Below, one piece after another: positions 63,335 through 64,000 of a DNA stretch of 64,000 nt. The notes under the pieces are model-generated. The model searched no databases and had not been told where the DNA came from. It was given only the letters and a program-made list of their open reading frames with translations. Numbering within the stretch: the first letter of the stretch is position 1; the number at the start of each line of letters is the position of its first letter. The translations under genes and the position numbers were made by a program. Source of the DNA: Diphasiastrum complanatum (Eukaryota > Streptophyta > Lycopodiopsida > Lycopodiales > Lycopodiaceae); contig CM055099.1 of the NCBI GenBank assembly GCA_029204225.1, positions 45,821,193 through 45,885,192 of the forward strand, written 5' to 3'.

Positions 63335-63521
63335 TGACCACTGGAGTTTAAACTTGATCTCTATTAAGAGATCTGTAGATAATATTGTTAGAGGATTTTG
63401 TGTCAAGATGAACTCGGCTAGCAATACGCATAAGGATGTAGATATATACTTGCCATATTTAAGTAAATATATTCCAACAGATGTTCCCCATTCAGTGGAC
63501 TGGCAGATCGTTAGTTTGGAG
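63335..63521 (+). CDS. Ulp1/C48-like protease, exon b
   Basis: Acceptor attttgcag before 63335, donor GGAG|gtaaat at 63521/63522. Encodes NDHWSLNLISI with the probable catalytic His, then CVKMNSASNTHKDVDIYLPY and VPHSVDWQIVSLE. In ULP2-type enzymes the Asp of the LDSL segment follows the His; the aligned position here seems to be Asn (KMNSAS), so activity is doubtful. 187 bp, ends on a codon boundary. Confidence 0.68.
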
Positions 63522-63633
63522 GTAAATTATGTCTTTCTTAAGAACATTTTGAAATCAATATTCTAATGTATTTGTTTCATTCTAATTCATTTTGTTTCTT
63601 AATTGATTTTTTGTGTGCCAAATTTTTTTGTAG

Positions 63634-63738
63634 TCACCCCAACAAAATGATTCATTCAGTTGTGAGTGGTACACATTATATAATGCAAAGTTATTTTTTG
63701 AGTGGTTCGTTTTTCAGGAAGATGTTGATATTTCTAAG
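63634..63738 (+). CDS. Ulp1/C48-like protease, exon c (active-site Cys)
   Basis: Acceptor tttttgtag, donor CTAAG|gtaatt. Encodes SPQQNDSFSCEWYTLYNAKL and FFEWFVFQEDVDISK. The Gln of PQQN and the Cys of SFSC correspond to the Gln and nucleophile of C48 proteases (PQQxNxxDCG); the usual DCG is SCE. 105 bp, exactly 35 codons. Confidence 0.7.
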
Positions 63739-63838
63739 GTAATTAAATTTGTTTATTCTTATTTCTAGAATCGTGATTAGTTTTCTATTTTGTTGATGTT
63801 TTTAGCCATTACTAATACATGAATGTTCTATTTTGTAG

Positions 63839-63982
63839 TTTACACTTTCTGAGTACACATCAAGCCAGGTGTACAGATTTAGACAAGAGATTATCCTACG
63901 CATACTAGCCAGGGCAAGGTTTCAGTCTCCCGTTGTTGATGATGGTGCAAAGGATGATGTAATTATACTAAATAAAGATTAG
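63839..63982 (+). CDS. Ulp1/C48-like protease, last exon
   Basis: Acceptor ttttgtag before 63839; frame continues FTLSEYTSSQVYRFRQEIIL and RILARARFQSPVVDD to a TAG stop at 63980-63982. Corresponds to the short helical tail after the catalytic Cys in C48 proteins. All three introns (107, 112 and 100 bp) are short with good consensus, unlike the neighbouring decayed elements. Confidence 0.62.
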   Translation, partial: FTLSEYTSSQVYRFRQEIILRILARARFQSPVVDDGAKDDVIILNKD

Positions 63983-64000
63983 AACAATACAAATAGCATA

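Overview
This is a stretch of plant nuclear DNA. It is AT-rich, one host gene is split by a 30-kb intron, and Ty1/copia retrotransposons, LINE-type reverse transcriptases and hAT elements fill nearly everything else. A miR156-targeted SBP-box gene and a CENH3-like histone point to a land plant. The very long intron and dense old retroelements fit a large-genome lineage such as a fern or gymnosperm; that lineage is inference, not proven.

Host gene: an SPL (SBP-box) transcription factor on the minus strand is reconstructed from three coding exons, 42236-41188, 11145-11021 and 10597-9675. The reading frame is continuous (698 codons plus stop). The first intron (41187-11146, 30,042 bp) interrupts the SBP zinc-finger domain at the usual plant position. 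A perfect 20-nt miR156 site lies in the last exon. One zinc ligand of the second finger appears changed from His to Gln.

Layout. 1-5757: a copia element cut by an inversion (gag-protease on minus, integrase on plus). 5758-9674: mostly unassigned, with a small Ty3/gypsy relic. 9675-11145: SPL exons 2-3. 11146-41187: SPL intron 1, with a hAT transposase relic (12.4-13.7 kb), a LINE reverse transcriptase (14.9-15.8 kb), a hAT MITE with 8-bp target duplication (18109-18815), a copia relic (about 20 kb) and a three-level nest of minus-strand copia elements: B (24303-37069) contains C (26041-35280, 5-bp duplication tacat), which contains A (29086-35051). 41188-44300: SPL exon 1 and probable 5' leader and promoter. 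44.5-47.2 kb: short repeats, a LINE-type relic and a copia relic. 47826-53823: copia element D, with two 649-bp LTRs and a 5-bp duplication (tggca). 53.8-59.1 kb: no gene recognised, a tandem repeat of about 330 bp and two long GA tracts. 59142-61485: copia relic E. 61.5-62.3 kb: a cluster of CACRTGTG palindromes. 62280-62762: a CENH3-like histone-fold pseudogene. 62886-63982: exons of a Ulp1/C48-like cysteine protease.

The best candidates for something undescribed are element D, where the reverse-transcriptase domain is cleanly replaced by about 1.05 kb of unrelated sequence carrying a ~340-codon ORF; the CENH3-like frame abutting Ulp1-like exons at the right edge; and a 10-bp palindrome, CACACGTGTG, that recurs seven times across LTRs and other sequence.
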